DNA of 64,000 nt from Micropterix aruncella (taxonomy: Eukaryota; Arthropoda; Insecta; Lepidoptera; Micropterigidae). The notes under the pieces were generated by a model. It had not been told where the DNA came from, did not search any database, and saw only the letters and a list, made by a program, of their open reading frames with translations. Where the stretch lies: contig OX155955.1 in the NCBI GenBank assembly GCA_944548615.1, forward strand, positions 2,806,340 through 2,870,339, read 5' to 3'. Positions 63,431-64,000 of this stretch are shown piece by piece (positions within the stretch are counted from its first letter, which is position 1; every line of letters begins with the position of its first letter). A program made the position numbers and the translations under genes.

Positions 63431-64000
63431 AGGTATGCGACATACCCAAGAGCCAGAAGAATGAAGGAAGAACTTGGAACGATCTACATAAAGTAAACGA
63501 TGCAGAAGTCAACTAGTTGACAAGTGAACTTCAATTTTGTTGTCGAGGAAACCTCCTGAAAATTCTATTCCAACTTCTTGAGGTTCATTTCCGAGGTGCA
63601 CGAAAACATTTTTAGACGATCCTAAATCATGTATCGTTATCGACCTAACGGGACCGTGCAGCTTGGACCAAATGACCAGCCTGTGTTTTCTAAGGACGGC
63701 TCAATACACGGCTCAGCTCCCATTCGGTAGCCTCCTCGAAGAGGGACTAAACTGGGAAGGGCCACCGGGAACGTTGACTTCGACTGTAACCTAGTCGTCG
63801 ACAGTTAGGATCGGGGATACCGATTCGGGGGAACACCTCGGGCGGAACTGGGCGTTTTGCGACCAGTGCGTCGTTAACCAATCGACTGCGCAATCCGGCG
63901 AATAACCGGGGGAGTATGGAAACGTAAGTTTCCTAAGCAGTACGGGTTATTGTTGACCTGATGCCATCTATCCTCAAAACGATATGTTGGCTAGCCGCTC
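63431..64000. other. GC-rich block related to 49.3-49.6 kb, cut by window end
   Basis: Counterparts in the same order as the 49-kb block: 'gtagcctcctcgaagaggga', 'aaccaatcgactgcgca', 'ggagtatggaaacgta' and 'tttcctaagcagtacgggtt'. Not coding in any frame I can recognise. Confidence 0.45.

Overview
The window reads as a repeat-dominated stretch of an insect nuclear genome, most likely Lepidoptera. This is inferred from AT-rich DNA, spliced genes with GT-AG introns, Helitrons with short 3' hairpins ending in CTAG, tRNA-derived SINEs, CR1-like and restriction-like-endonuclease non-LTR retrotransposons, and PIF/Harbinger, hAT, mariner-like and piggyBac-like remnants. No rRNA, functional tRNA or bacterial-type operon was seen. 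Almost every recognisable coding stretch belongs to a mobile element.

Layout. 1-6.2 kb is a 557-bp satellite arranged as four head-to-tail units facing four inverted units, bounded by long (TA)n arrays and a 200-N scaffold gap. 6.2-18.4 kb holds further (TA)n arrays, a Penelope-like reverse transcriptase fragment locked between two of them, a 5'-truncated CR1-like element (12.2-13.3 kb), a SINE, a MITE and a piggyBac C-terminal fragment. 18.5-29 kb is mostly non-coding with foldback elements, a hAT-type non-autonomous element (21.27-22.15 kb), a GC-rich foldback (24 kb), another SINE, a 158-bp triplicate and a CR1-like 3' end. 29-34 kb holds a restriction-like-endonuclease (RLE) retrotransposon end and a longer CR1-like copy (30.9-33.6 kb, minus strand). 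34-42 kb holds MITEs, three Helitron pieces and the only convincing host coding exon (41.57-41.77 kb), which encodes the N-terminus and membrane anchor of a type II membrane protein. 42.36-44.03 kb is a decayed hAT transposon with an 8-bp target duplication. 44-50 kb holds an RLE retrotransposon inserted into another repeat, then a 1.8-kb repeat block. 50-56 kb has several foldback elements, including a perfect 209-bp-arm palindrome, and a decayed mariner. 56-62.7 kb is a second copy of the 1.8-kb block, split by a structurally complete 4,462-bp PIF/Harbinger transposon.

How the genes relate. The Harbinger element carries two convergent spliced genes, a HARBI1-type DDE transposase and a Myb/SANT-like partner. 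Both reading frames are open across every predicted junction, both 27-bp terminal repeats are present, and the TTA target duplication is confirmed by the unoccupied paralogue at 47.88 kb. It is the one element here that looks potentially autonomous. The host exon at 41.6 kb suggests that much of the window is intronic or 5'-flanking DNA of a single gene; a CpG-rich segment ending in a splice-donor-like sequence near 19.2 kb is a weak candidate for its first exon.
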